64,000 nt of DNA from JAZDJP01 sp043803805 (GCA_043803805.1 JAZDJP010000104.1:46612-110611); one strand, 5' to 3'; shown: positions 25,177 to 33,702, counted from the stretch's first letter. Numbers and translations: made by a program. Notes: generated by a model not told the origin, from the letters alone.

Positions 25177-25193
25177 CCTAACGAAATCCTAAC
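25177..25193 (+). promoter_or_regulatory. Candidate Pho box of the second pst operon
   Basis: CCTAAC at 25177 and 25188, exactly 11 bp apart, each followed by GAAA. TACCAT, a plausible -10 box, follows 11 bases later, and pstS2 starts at 25245 after GGAGGG. Confidence 0.72.
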
Positions 25194-25244
25194 GAAAGCC
25201 GTGTACCATGTGGGCAGTTGGGGAATCATTTTGGAGGGACGTCC

Positions 25245-26141
25245 ATGAACACGATCGGAAAGACAGCCATAATCATGTCGGTGCTGGCGCTCGCCGGTTG
25301 CGGCAAGTCGCCCGACGGCGGCGCGACGCCGGCGCCGGCTGGGAAAGCGGTCATCCAGAACTGCGGCTCGGACACCATGGTGAACCTGGCCCAGATGTGG
25401 GCGGAGGAATACCGGAAGGTCGCGCCGGGGGTGTCCGTGGAGGTTTCGGGCGGCGGGTCGGGGGTGGGCATCAACGGCCTGGTCAAGGGGCTTGTCACCA
25501 TCTGCAACGCCAGCCGCGACATGACGGCGGCGGAGAAGGCCCAGACCAGGGCGAACACCGGGAAGGATCCGGTGGAATTCATCGTGGGGTACGACGCCAT
25601 CGCCATTTACGCCCACAAGGACAATCCGGTGGCGGAACTCGCCATGGAGGATCTCGCCGGCATCTACGTGGAGAACGGTCCGGTCACGAAGTGGTCGCAT
25701 CTCGGGGTGACGCTTCCCGGCAACGACACTATCGTGGCGGTGAGCCGTCAGAACAGTTCCGGCACCTACGCCTATTTCCGGGAGCACGTCCTGGCGAAAA
25801 AGGATTTCCGGATGGGGATGCAGAGCATGTCCGGTTCCAAGGACGTGGTGGAGCTCGTCGGCCACACCCCGGGCGCCGTTGGCTACAGCGGGATGGGCTA
25901 CAAGACGGACGCGGTGAAGTTCGTTCCCGTCGCGGCGAAGAAGGGGGCGCCGGCCGTCATGCCCACGCTCGAAAACGTGCTTGCGAAAAAGTATCCGCTC
26001 TCCCGGGCGCTGTATTTCTACACCCTGGGGGAGCCGACGGGGGCGGTGAAGGCCTATATTGACTGGGTGCGTTCCCCGGCGGGGCAGGCGATCGTGGAAC
26101 GGGCGGGGTATGTGCCTATAGGGAAGAAAATGGAGAAATAG
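25245..26141 (+). CDS. pstS: Phosphate-binding lipoprotein PstS (copy 2)
   Basis: A 298-residue substrate-binding protein with a lipoprotein signal and lipobox LALAGC (Cys at about 20), so it is membrane-anchored. The mature domain has NCGSDTMVNLAQMWAEEY, EVSGGGSGVGINGL, SRQNSSGTYAYF and GAVGYSGMGY, the phosphate-binding pattern of the shorter Gram-positive-like PstS group. GGAGGG lies six bases before the ATG. It heads the second pst operon. The truncated copy at 13442 derives from this type. Confidence 0.94.
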   Translation: MNTIGKTAIIMSVLALAGCGKSPDGGATPAPAGKAVIQNCGSDTMVNLAQMWAEEYRKVAPGVSVEVSGGGSGVGINGLVKGLVTICNASRDMTAAEKAQTRANTGKDPVEFIVGYDAIAIYAHKDNPVAELAMEDLAGIYVENGPVTKWSHLGVTLPGNDTIVAVSRQNSSGTYAYFREHVLAKKDFRMGMQSMSGSKDVVELVGHTPGAVGYSGMGYKTDAVKFVPVAAKKGAPAVMPTLENVLAKKYPLSRALYFYTLGEPTGAVKAYIDWVRSPAGQAIVERAGYVPIGKKMEK

Positions 26142-26240
26142 TGCTGAGTGCTGGGTGCTGAGTTAACGATGGGATGTTCACCATAAACGGTTTTTCCCGC
26201 GGGTCACGGGCCACGGGTCACGAGGCACGGCATCGAAAGC
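26142..26240. repeat. Intergenic repeat tract between pstS2 and pstC2
   Basis: Begins right after the pstS2 stop with TGCTGAGTGCTGGGTGCTGA, a motif repeated at 30460, 36380, 45275 and 49620. It continues with roughly 10-bp repeats of a GGGTCACGGGCCACG type. No gene is visible. Confidence 0.6.
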
Positions 26241-26270
26241 GGAAACGTGTGGTTTGGAGTGGATAAGACG

Positions 26271-27296
26271 ATGGGCCCGGATCGCGTCATTTCCGGCGGC
26301 GGAACGGATGACCCGGCGGCCGCGCCCCGGCCGCTCCCGAGTCCCTCCCGCCTGCGCCGATTCTTCCGGAACGCGAGCGAGCGGACCATCGTGGCGCTCA
26401 TCACCCTGTGCGGGGTGAGCGCCATATTATTTGTCTTCGGCATCTTCTTTTTCATCTTCCGGGAGGGGTATCCCTTCTTCCGGGAGGCCTTCTCCATGAA
26501 GGGGTTTTTCTTCAGCCCCGAGTGGTACCCGACCTCGGAGACGAACAAGCGATTCGGAATTCTCGCGCTGCTCGCCGGTACGGGAAGCGTGACCATGCTC
26601 GCCATGCTGTTCGCGGTGCCGTTTGGTCTCGGGACGGCGGTGTTCATCGCGGAATTCTGCGGCCGCCGGACGCGGGAGATTCTCAAGATCACGGTGGAGT
26701 TCCTCGCGGCCATCCCCTCCGTGGTGTGGGGGTTCATCGGGATCATGGTGATGAACCCCCTGATTGTGCATCTCACGGGCGCGTCGGTGGGGGTGAATGT
26801 CTTGAACGCCGGAATCGTGGTGGGTCTCATGAGCGTGCCGGTGATTGTTTCGATCTCCGAGGACGCCATCCGCGCCGTTCCGGACGGCTACCGGGAGGCG
26901 GCCGAGGCCCTCGGGGCGACGCGCTGGCAGATGGTGTACAAGGTGATTTTCCCGGCGGCCAAAAGCGGGCTTCTCGCCGCCGTCCTTCTCGGGGTGGGCC
27001 GCGCCGTGGGCGAGACCATGGCGGTCCTCATGGCGACCGGCAATTCGGTGAACATTCCGATGAGCGGCGAATTCCCGTTCCTGCACGTCCTCCAGTCGGC
27101 CCAGACGCTCACCGCCACCATCGCGGCGGAACTGGGCGAGGCCCCGCGCATCGGGGCCGGCCCGGGCGGGATGCATCCCCCGGAGGCCTGGCACTACCAG
27201 GCGCTTTTTGTCATCGGGATCGTTCTGTTTGTCATCACGTTCGTCATCAACCTGGCGGCCGATTTCATCATCAAGGGCATCCGGAACCGGAAATGA
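26271..27296 (+). CDS. pstC: Phosphate ABC transporter permease PstC (copy 2)
   Basis: A 341-residue permease when started at the ATG at 26271; an in-frame GTG at 26247 is an alternative and neither has an ideal ribosome site. Six helices are visible, with EAAEALGATRWQMVYKV and GVGRAVGETMAVLMATGN typical of PstC. The periplasmic loop before the last helix is long and Gly/Pro-rich (GEAPRIGAGPGGMHPPEA). Its stop overlaps the pstA2 start. It partners PstA2 and, by operon position, the two PstB proteins that follow. Confidence 0.92.
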   Translation: MGPDRVISGGGTDDPAAAPRPLPSPSRLRRFFRNASERTIVALITLCGVSAILFVFGIFFFIFREGYPFFREAFSMKGFFFSPEWYPTSETNKRFGILALLAGTGSVTMLAMLFAVPFGLGTAVFIAEFCGRRTREILKITVEFLAAIPSVVWGFIGIMVMNPLIVHLTGASVGVNVLNAGIVVGLMSVPVIVSISEDAIRAVPDGYREAAEALGATRWQMVYKVIFPAAKSGLLAAVLLGVGRAVGETMAVLMATGNSVNIPMSGEFPFLHVLQSAQTLTATIAAELGEAPRIGAGPGGMHPPEAWHYQALFVIGIVLFVITFVINLAADFIIKGIRNRK

Positions 27297-28219
27297 ACGA
27301 TACCGCCGAAAAAACGATTCCGCCGGCCGCGACGCGGTTCACCGCCACGGAGGCCGTTCGCCGGAAACTCCGGGTCCAGAAGGTCGCCGCCGCCGCGTTC
27401 GGCGCGATGGCCGTCATCATCCTGATTCCACTGGCGGTCATCCTCGCCTACCTCGTGGTTCGCGCGGTCCCGGCGCTGTCCTGGGGATTTGTCGCGGGGA
27501 TTCCCGCCGACGGCATGCGCGCGGGGGGCATCTGGCCGGCGCTGGCGGGGACGATTTATCTCGTGGTGTTTTCGCTGATCGTCTCCGCTCCCATCGGGAT
27601 TCTCGCCGGAATTTATCTCAATGAATTCGCCCGGTACAATTGGTTCACCCGCGCGGTAAACCTCGCGGTGATGAATCTGGCCGGCGTGCCCAGCATCGTG
27701 CATTCCCTCTTCGGCGTGGGGGCTTTCGTGATGTTCGCGGGTCTGGGCAAGTCCATCCTCGCGGCGTCTCTGACGCTGGCCATCATGACGCTGCCCGTCA
27801 TCATCGTCGCGACAAAGGAGGCGCTCGCGGCGGTTCCGATGACGTTCCGGGAGGCCTGCTGGAACCTCGGGGCCACCCGCTGGCAGGTCATCCGTTCCAT
27901 CGTCCTTCCCAATTCCATCGGGGGGATTCTCACGGGACTCATCCTCGAGGTCTGCCGGGCGGCCGGGGAGACCGCGCCCATCCTCTTCACGGGGGCGGTG
28001 TTCTACAAGGCGGTGGAGGCGGGGGTGATCCTGCCCTACAAGCCCACCGACCAGTGCATGGCATTGTCGTATCACCTCCACACGCTTTCGACGCAGGTCC
28101 CCGGCGTCCCCGAGCCGATGATGTACGGCACGGCGGTGGTGCTGGTGGGGTTCGTGCTGGTGTTCAACAGCGCGGCGATCGTCCTCCGGACGCGCCTGCG
28201 CGGGAAAAAGAAATGGTGA
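27293..28219 (+). CDS. pstA: Phosphate ABC transporter permease PstA (copy 2)
   Basis: A 308-residue permease with six helices, EACWNLGATRWQVIRSI and CRAAGETAPILFTGAVF, as expected for PstA. A Lys/Arg-rich C-terminus (RTRLRGKKKW) lies in the cytoplasm. The ATG overlaps the pstC2 stop by four bases, and the end overlaps the pstB2 start by seven bases. Intact permease motifs imply the transporter is functional despite the unusual ATPases. Confidence 0.93.
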   Translation: MNDTAEKTIPPAATRFTATEAVRRKLRVQKVAAAAFGAMAVIILIPLAVILAYLVVRAVPALSWGFVAGIPADGMRAGGIWPALAGTIYLVVFSLIVSAPIGILAGIYLNEFARYNWFTRAVNLAVMNLAGVPSIVHSLFGVGAFVMFAGLGKSILAASLTLAIMTLPVIIVATKEALAAVPMTFREACWNLGATRWQVIRSIVLPNSIGGILTGLILEVCRAAGETAPILFTGAVFYKAVEAGVILPYKPTDQCMALSYHLHTLSTQVPGVPEPMMYGTAVVLVGFVLVFNSAAIVLRTRLRGKKKW

Positions 28220-28980
28220 CCGGAGCGGAAAACAAGATCGAGATCCGGAATCTCGCCGTCCGGTACGGCGCGAGGCCGGCGCTCCACGGGGTGAATCTTG
28301 ACATCCGCCGGAATTCCATCTTCGCCGTGATCGGGCCGGCGAACTCCGGGAAGACGACCCTGCTCAAGTGTATGAACCGCACCGTTGAATTGATCCCGGG
28401 GGCGAAGATGGAGGGGACGGTGGCCATTGACGGACGGGATGTCATGGCGACGCGCGACGCCTGCGACCTGCGCCGGCGGATCGGGATGGTGTTCCCGCTG
28501 CCGGTGGGGCTGCCGCTGTCCGTCTACGACAACGTCGCCTACGCCCCGCGGATGGCGGGCCTGGGCAACCGCGCGGCGCTGGATGAGATCGTGGAACGGT
28601 GCCTGCGCCAGGCCGCCCTCTGGGACGAGGTGAAGGACCGGATGACGTCCCTCGGGACGCTCCTCTCCGGCGGTCAGCAACAGCGGCTCACCATCGCGAG
28701 GGCGCTTTCCCACGACCCCGAGATCCTGTGCCTGGACGAATTCTCCATCGCCATCGATCCCGTGACCACCATGCGGATCGAGGACGTTCTCGTGGGGCTT
28801 AAGGCGCGGATGACGATTGTGCTCGTCACGAATCTGGTACAGCAGGCCCGGCGTCTCGGGGATGTCACGTGCTTTATGAACAAAGGGGAGGTCGTCCAGG
28901 TGGGCCGGACCGGGGTGATTTTCTCGGACGATCCCGGGAACCGGATCACGCACGATTACGTGCACGGACTTTTCGGATGA
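28213..28980 (+). CDS. PstB-like ATPase subunit with degenerate Q-loop and switch histidine
   Basis: A 255-residue ABC ATPase. Walker A is intact (GPANSGKTT, 41-49) and so is the signature LSGGQQQR (151-158). The Q-loop, VFQRPNP in PstB1, reads VFPLPVGLP, so Gln is replaced by Pro at 95. Walker B reads LCLDEFSIAIDP, keeping D175-E176 but losing the Pro and D-loop pattern. The switch His of VTHNMQQA is Asn (N207, VTNLVQQA). It can therefore lend a signature motif but should hydrolyse poorly itself. It overlaps pstA2 and pstB3 (ATGA), so it is co-made with the next subunit. It is a full-length open frame, not a pseudogene. Confidence 0.88.
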   Translation: MVTGAENKIEIRNLAVRYGARPALHGVNLDIRRNSIFAVIGPANSGKTTLLKCMNRTVELIPGAKMEGTVAIDGRDVMATRDACDLRRRIGMVFPLPVGLPLSVYDNVAYAPRMAGLGNRAALDEIVERCLRQAALWDEVKDRMTSLGTLLSGGQQQRLTIARALSHDPEILCLDEFSIAIDPVTTMRIEDVLVGLKARMTIVLVTNLVQQARRLGDVTCFMNKGEVVQVGRTGVIFSDDPGNRITHDYVHGLFG

Positions 28981-29759
28981 GCGTCATGGCGGAACACGCG
29001 ACGGACTTCGGTATCGAGACGGACGCCCTCTCGCTCTGGTACGGGTCGTTCCAGGCGCTTCACGACGTCACGGCGCGCATCGGTTCCCGGCGGATTACGG
29101 CGCTCATCGGTCCCTCCGGGTGCGGGAAGACGACGCTCCTCCGGTGTTTCAACCGGATGAACGAGCGGTACGCCGGGGTGCGCGTGGCGGGGGGAATTCG
29201 GATCCTGGGAAAGAACATCTACGACCCGGACGTTTCCCTGATTGAACTCCGCAAGTCCGTCGGGATGGTGTTCCAGAGGCCCAATCCCCTGCCGCTTTCC
29301 ATTTATGAAAATGTCGTGTTCGGGTTGCGGATCCACGGCGGGGCGTTTTCCCGGGGGAGCGCGGCGGAGGCGGTGGAGAAGGCCCTGCGGGAGGTGTTTC
29401 TCTGGGAAGACGTGAAGGATCGCCTGGGCGAGCGGGCCATCGGGCTTTCCCTCGAACAACAGCAAAAACTCTGCATCGCGCGCCTCCTGCCGCTGGCGCC
29501 CGAGGTTCTTCTCATGGACGAGCCCTGCTCGGCCCTCGACGCGGAGGGGACGGCGGCGGTGGAGGAACTTCTCGCGGTGCTGCGGAAGCGCTTCACCATA
29601 CTAATCGTCACCCACAACATGGCCCAGGCCCGGCGGGTGAGCGACGAGTGCGCGTTCATGCTGAACGGGGTTCTCGTCGAACACGGGGTTACGGCGGATC
29701 TCTTTTTGCGTCCGCGCGACAAGCGGACGGAGGCGTACGTCGAAGGTCGTTACGGATGA
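28977..29759 (+). CDS. PstB-like ATPase subunit with degenerate signature motif
   Basis: A 260-residue ABC ATPase. Walker A (GPSGCGKTT, 45-53), Q-loop (VFQRPNP, Q100), Walker B (LLMDEPCSALD, D181-E182) and switch His (VTHNMAQA, H213) all match canonical PstB. The signature is altered: LSGGQQQR becomes LSLEQQQK (157-164), and the following helix loses its usual Ala-Arg pattern. This is the reverse of the defects in the preceding subunit. A heterodimer would pair its good catalytic core with the neighbour's good signature. Start at 28977 overlaps the pstB2 stop (ATGA). Confidence 0.9.
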   Translation: MSVMAEHATDFGIETDALSLWYGSFQALHDVTARIGSRRITALIGPSGCGKTTLLRCFNRMNERYAGVRVAGGIRILGKNIYDPDVSLIELRKSVGMVFQRPNPLPLSIYENVVFGLRIHGGAFSRGSAAEAVEKALREVFLWEDVKDRLGERAIGLSLEQQQKLCIARLLPLAPEVLLMDEPCSALDAEGTAAVEELLAVLRKRFTILIVTHNMAQARRVSDECAFMLNGVLVEHGVTADLFLRPRDKRTEAYVEGRYG

Positions 29760-29795
29760 GCGGGGGTGCGCCGGAAGGCGCGGGGAGGAGGACAT

Positions 29796-30458
29796 ATGCC
29801 GGTACGATTTGACGAGGAACTCGCCACATTGAAGCGGGATCTCGTGGCCATGGGGGCCGCGGCCGAGGGGATGATCGAGAAGGCCATCGCGGCGCTTATG
29901 GACCGCGATCGGTCGCTCCTGCCGGCCATCATGGCGGAGGAGGAACGCATGGACCAGTTCCAGAGGCGGATTGACGACGAGGCCGTGCGGCTCATCACCG
30001 TTTACACGCCGGTCGCGTCGAACCTGCGCCTCATCATGATGGCCACGCGCATCAACGCGGAACTCGAACGCGTCGGGGACCAGGTGGTGACCATGTGCCA
30101 CAGTTACGAAACGCTGAAACTCCTGGAGGAGCCGCCCCTAAAGCCGCTCCTCGACCTGCCGCGGATGGCCCGGACGGCCGCGCGGATGGTGCACGAGGCG
30201 CTCGAGGTCTTCCTGACGGGTTCGCCGGAGAAGGCGATGGCGGTCATCCGGAAGGACGACGAGGTGGATCAACTCAACGATCAGATTTTCCGGGAACTCC
30301 TGACGCACATGATGGCGGATCCCCGGAGCACCGGGCGGGCGCTTGGGTTGATTCTCGTGGCGCGGGCCGTCGAACGCATCGCCGACCACGCCGTGAACAT
30401 CGCCGAGGACGTGGTTTTCATGGTGAAGGGGGAGGACATCCGGCATACCGGTTCGTGA
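29796..30458 (+). CDS. phoU: Phosphate signalling protein PhoU (copy 2)
   Basis: A 220-residue helical protein with two PhoU repeats and the metal-site motifs ERVGDQVVTM and ERIADHAVNIAEDVVFMVKG. The first motif departs from the usual NIAE. GGAGGAGG precedes the ATG at 29796. It closes the second pst operon. Two PhoU proteins, one per transporter, could give separate sensing of the two systems. Confidence 0.92.
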   Translation: MPVRFDEELATLKRDLVAMGAAAEGMIEKAIAALMDRDRSLLPAIMAEEERMDQFQRRIDDEAVRLITVYTPVASNLRLIMMATRINAELERVGDQVVTMCHSYETLKLLEEPPLKPLLDLPRMARTAARMVHEALEVFLTGSPEKAMAVIRKDDEVDQLNDQIFRELLTHMMADPRSTGRALGLILVARAVERIADHAVNIAEDVVFMVKGEDIRHTGS

Positions 30459-30605
30459 AAGTGCTGAGTACGGAGTGCGGAGTGCTGAGCGGGCGGAATG
30501 GAATTTCGAATGCCGAGTGCCGAATGTCGAATCCGGAAAAGCGATTGACACCCATAAGCGGGGGAATAGGATCCATATTCAGGAAACGCATAAAAGACTC
30601 GAACA
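30459..30605. repeat. Intergenic short-repeat tract after phoU2
   Basis: Contains TGCTGAGTACGGAGTGCGGA units followed by AATTTCGAATGCCGAGTGCC-like units. Both recur elsewhere (49619-49675). The sequence lowers in GC towards the next gene. No gene is visible. Confidence 0.6.
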
Positions 30606-30633
30606 TATAGATTGGCCTTGTGCAGGACATCGG

Positions 30634-31092
30634 ATGCATGTGACCAAAACAAAGGTCCGAGTCCTTGGCGGTCTGTGGATTCTGATAGCGCTTCTTTTCG
30701 GCATCAGTGTTCCATTTGTTGCGGCCATGTCATGCGCCCACATTATGAATCCCTTTGGCGCCGATCCGCGGTGGTCTGTCCTGCATCTGTTTGGTGGCTC
30801 AGTCTTCTGGATGCAGAATGTGGTCCTTGCTCTGGGGATCGGCGCGGCGGTGATTGCTTTCCGTTTCCGTCCGCTCATTATTTTTCTCTGCGCCTACTTC
30901 ATTTTCACATCGCTTTCTATTTGCATGCTCATGATCCGATTCCCTGAAATGTTTTCCTTCAATGTCGCTCTCTTCGTCCCATCAGTTCTGATCGCAGTAT
31001 TCGGGATCGCCACGATTGTTCTTGTGATGAAAAAAGAGACGAGAGAAATGTTCAAGAAAAGAAGGACGCCCGGCGGCTGGAATTTGCGGTGA
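30634..31092 (+). CDS. Small four-helix membrane protein, function unknown
   Basis: A 152-residue protein with four hydrophobic helices (about 10-30, 48-70, 73-97 and 108-130) and a basic C-terminal tail (KKETREMFKKRR). I do not recognise it. AGGA lies eight bases before the ATG at 30634; longer in-frame starts lie in repeat sequence. GC content is lower than in neighbouring genes. Repeat tracts flank it on both sides, so it looks like an inserted orphan. Confidence 0.6.
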   Translation: MHVTKTKVRVLGGLWILIALLFGISVPFVAAMSCAHIMNPFGADPRWSVLHLFGGSVFWMQNVVLALGIGAAVIAFRFRPLIIFLCAYFIFTSLSICMLMIRFPEMFSFNVALFVPSVLIAVFGIATIVLVMKKETREMFKKRRTPGGWNLR

Positions 31093-31149
31093 CCGCGCGA
31101 ACGGGCTAATCGAAATCCGCCGTATCGTTCTCGCCGCATCGAGGCAACT

Positions 31150-31347
31150 CAACGCGCCCGTCAACAACTCTTCAACTCTCGAACTCCTGAACTCCCGAAC
31201 TTCTTTTTCGTGTTTTCGGGGTGATTTCGTGTTTTCGTGGTGTGATTTTTCCGAATTCGGCGTTCGCCATTTCATCCGTTATTCAACGTTTGAACGCACC
31301 GCCACCCTTCCGTGTTTCAGTGGCAATTCCGTGTTCCCGTGGTGTGG
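31150..31347. repeat. Intergenic short-repeat tract
   Basis: Successive blocks read GAACTCCTGAACTCCCGAAC, then TTTCGTGTTTTCGGGGTG and TTTCGTGTTTTCGTGGTG, then TTCCGTGTTCCCGTGGTG. The second family also abuts phoR at 14503-14539. Ends at the stop of the GH20 gene. No gene seen. Confidence 0.6.
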
Positions 31348-33495
31348 TTATTCTACGGTGTCCGGATGCCGTTTCCGGTATTCCCCGGCCACGCGCAGGA
31401 TCTCCGCGGCCCAATTTTCAAGATGGAGGTCGCGCGAGGGTTGGATGATGTAGCCCAGGTCCGGCGTCCGGTCCGCGAGGTGGTCCTTGGTGTCGTCCAT
31501 GATGTGGACGAAAGGCTTTCCGCCGGCCGATCCCCCCTTGGGGAGGCGGGTTTTCTCCCAGACGGCGACGAGATCCCGGAACATCGCCTCCCGGTTTTCG
31601 ACGTACCGGCGCGCGATTCCCGCGGCCTCCTCCAGACGCCGGGGGGCGTCCGACCGTTTGGCGCGCAGGGCGTCCTCGCGGGCGGCGTCGAGCGCGGCCT
31701 CCATTCCCTCGAGCGCCTCGAGCAATTTTAGAAAATCCCCGACCACCGCGGCGAGGGTCAGGAACACCTCCATGGCGTATTGATTCCGTCTGGCGCGGGG
31801 GATGTTCTCCAGAAGGGATTCCGTGACGGCAGCCAGACGGGCGGCGGCCTCCCGGGATTTTTCCAGGAGCGGCGCGTACCGTTTTCGGAAGAAGGGCCGG
31901 TTGTCGAGCGTGTCGGGGTCCGGAACCCGGGGGATCTCCAGCGTCGCGTCATACCGCAAGTGGGACCGGCCGGGGTAGGACGGGCCGCGGCGCGACGGCG
32001 CCGTGTCCCACGCGTGGGTCCAAAAACGCGCCAGTTCGTCGAGGCCCCGGTAGATTCCCGTCATGCCCGAAACCTCGGGGCCGTGGAATATCCTGTGGAA
32101 GGCGGCCGCGGCCTCGTCGGGCGCCGGCGACGCGGGATTCCATCCCCACGCCGCGCCGAGCGCCCACCCCAGCCAGAACGTTTCGAGATGCAGTCCCGAA
32201 TCGTCCCAGGCGCCGATGATCACCCCCTGGGGATCGAAGGCGCATGCCGGTCCGTGGCAGAGGGTTTCGTGAAGGTTGCGGACGTGGGTAACGCCGCCCT
32301 CCGCGGGGTGCGGGGGAAGGAAATATTCCGGGAAGATCGGCCGCGCGCCCTGGGTGGGGCAATAATTCAATTCGCGGATGCCCCGTTCGCGGTAGGCCCG
32401 GCCCATCGCCTCGTTTTGGAACACCGCGTTGATGATGCCGGGAGGGAGGCGCGGCACGTCGCGGGCGGTCATCGGCGATTCCCCCCAGCACAGCACCCGG
32501 CGTCCTCGGGAGGCGAGATGCCCCGCGCAGCGCGCGATGAATTCGGCCATCATTCCCCCGCGGCCGATCGCCTCGCGCCGGGCGCGGCATCCGCAGATTT
32601 CGCCGTCGCCGAGGAAGTAGGGCTCGTCCGTCCCCACGTGGAAGAACCGCGCTCCCGGCGTGGCCGCGATGAGTTCGTCGTACATCGAAAAGAGGAGTTG
32701 GTAACTCGCCTCCTTCGACGGGCAGAGCATATAATTATTGGCGGGATCCTCCCGCAGAGGGGCGAACGCCGGGTGTTTCAGGACGAAGGCGAGGTGGCTC
32801 GGCCCCTGGACGATGGGGATGATTTCCACATGATGCCGGAGGGCGTGGGCGGTGATCGCGCGGAGTTCGTCGGCGGTGAAGGCCCCCGGCGCGCCGATCT
32901 CCGGATGGCCGCGGTAGGCGAACTTGTCCTCGATCTCCCAGGCCACGGCGTTCGCCTTGAAGAGCGCCGCGCGGGTGATGAGGTCGAGGACCGCCGCGAG
33001 GCGTTCCTGGTGGTGCTTGGTGTCGTAGTGGAGGATGCGCAATTCCCGGTCGGGCCAGTCGGTGATGACGCCGGCGGGCAGTTGTGCTCCCCGCCCTTCC
33101 GGGGCGCGCCGGAGGAGATGCCGGAGCGTCACGGCGCCGTAGAACAATCCCGGCGCGGCGTTGCCATTTATAATAATCCGTTCGGGGCCGATCTCCAGGC
33201 GGTATCCCTGGCGGTCAATTTCCGGGCAGGCGCCGGTTTGGACGGCGCCCGGCCGGATGGAAAGCGTGATGACGCGGGCGCGGGCGGCGGGCGATTGCGC
33301 CGGGGGACGTCCCGTTTCTTCGGCCAGTCCCGCGGCGAGGATGTCCCTGGCCGCCGGGTCGGACGGCCCGTCCTCCGCCAGGGTCCATTGGTCGTCCACC
33401 GTCACATCGCCTTCCGCCAGGCGCACCTCGCGGGGGGCGGGGAGGAGCGAATATCCGCGGCGCCAGAGTTCCGTGACGGTTGCGGCGGTGCTCAT
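31348..33495 (-). CDS. GH20-family beta-N-acetylhexosaminidase-like enzyme
   Basis: A 715-residue protein. Residues 1-145 match the non-catalytic alpha/beta domain of GH20 enzymes (RIIINGNAAPGLFYGAVTL). The TIM barrel follows, with the catalytic Asp-Glu pair in HVGTDEPY (D290-E291), equivalent to the HxGGDE motif; one Gly is Thr here. A helical C-terminal region of about 200 residues closes it. GH20 enzymes release terminal GlcNAc or GalNAc by substrate assistance. No signal peptide is visible from the ATG at 33495, so it may act in the cytoplasm on imported oligosaccharides. It is a single gene between repeat-rich intergenic regions. Confidence 0.8.
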   Translation of the reverse strand: MSTAATVTELWRRGYSLLPAPREVRLAEGDVTVDDQWTLAEDGPSDPAARDILAAGLAEETGRPPAQSPAARARVITLSIRPGAVQTGACPEIDRQGYRLEIGPERIIINGNAAPGLFYGAVTLRHLLRRAPEGRGAQLPAGVITDWPDRELRILHYDTKHHQERLAAVLDLITRAALFKANAVAWEIEDKFAYRGHPEIGAPGAFTADELRAITAHALRHHVEIIPIVQGPSHLAFVLKHPAFAPLREDPANNYMLCPSKEASYQLLFSMYDELIAATPGARFFHVGTDEPYFLGDGEICGCRARREAIGRGGMMAEFIARCAGHLASRGRRVLCWGESPMTARDVPRLPPGIINAVFQNEAMGRAYRERGIRELNYCPTQGARPIFPEYFLPPHPAEGGVTHVRNLHETLCHGPACAFDPQGVIIGAWDDSGLHLETFWLGWALGAAWGWNPASPAPDEAAAAFHRIFHGPEVSGMTGIYRGLDELARFWTHAWDTAPSRRGPSYPGRSHLRYDATLEIPRVPDPDTLDNRPFFRKRYAPLLEKSREAAARLAAVTESLLENIPRARRNQYAMEVFLTLAAVVGDFLKLLEALEGMEAALDAAREDALRAKRSDAPRRLEEAAGIARRYVENREAMFRDLVAVWEKTRLPKGGSAGGKPFVHIMDDTKDHLADRTPDLGYIIQPSRDLHLENWAAEILRVAGEYRKRHPDTVE

Positions 33496-33535
33496 GCGGA
33501 TACTCTTATCACAGAATGCCCCGTTCGTCAATTCC

Positions 33536-33564
33536 GTAGGGGCGGGTTTCAAACCCGCCCCCAC
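33536..33564. repeat. REP-like palindrome
   Basis: Two 11-bp arms, GGGGCGGGTTT and its complement, separated by one base, preceded by GTA. Related by its GTAGGGGCG start to those at 14358 and 33621. Confidence 0.7.
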
Positions 33565-33620
33565 ATGGGCAGGCATCAAACCACGGCCTGTCGGTTCCCA
33601 TTGCCGGATATCGGTTTCCC

Positions 33621-33648
33621 GTAGGGGCGCAGCATGCTGCGCCCCTAC
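33621..33648. repeat. REP-like perfect 28-bp palindrome
   Basis: Both 14-bp halves are exact complements; the left half is GTAGGGGCGCAGCA. It lies 57 bp from the previous palindrome in the same gap. Confidence 0.75.
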
Positions 33649-33702
33649 TGTCTGGAAAATCGCGCAGGAGGGATTCTGACGGAAATGCGACGGGCAATGT
33701 CT

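Noticed and set aside
28213..28980. PstB2 as a pseudogene
   Set aside because: The frame is full length, coupled to both neighbours and keeps Walker A and the signature; its losses are complementary to those of PstB3, which is not expected from random decay.
33672..33702. A sixth Pho box before the gene at 33772
   Set aside because: One TCTGAC is present, but the positions 11 and 22 bp away do not match the motif.
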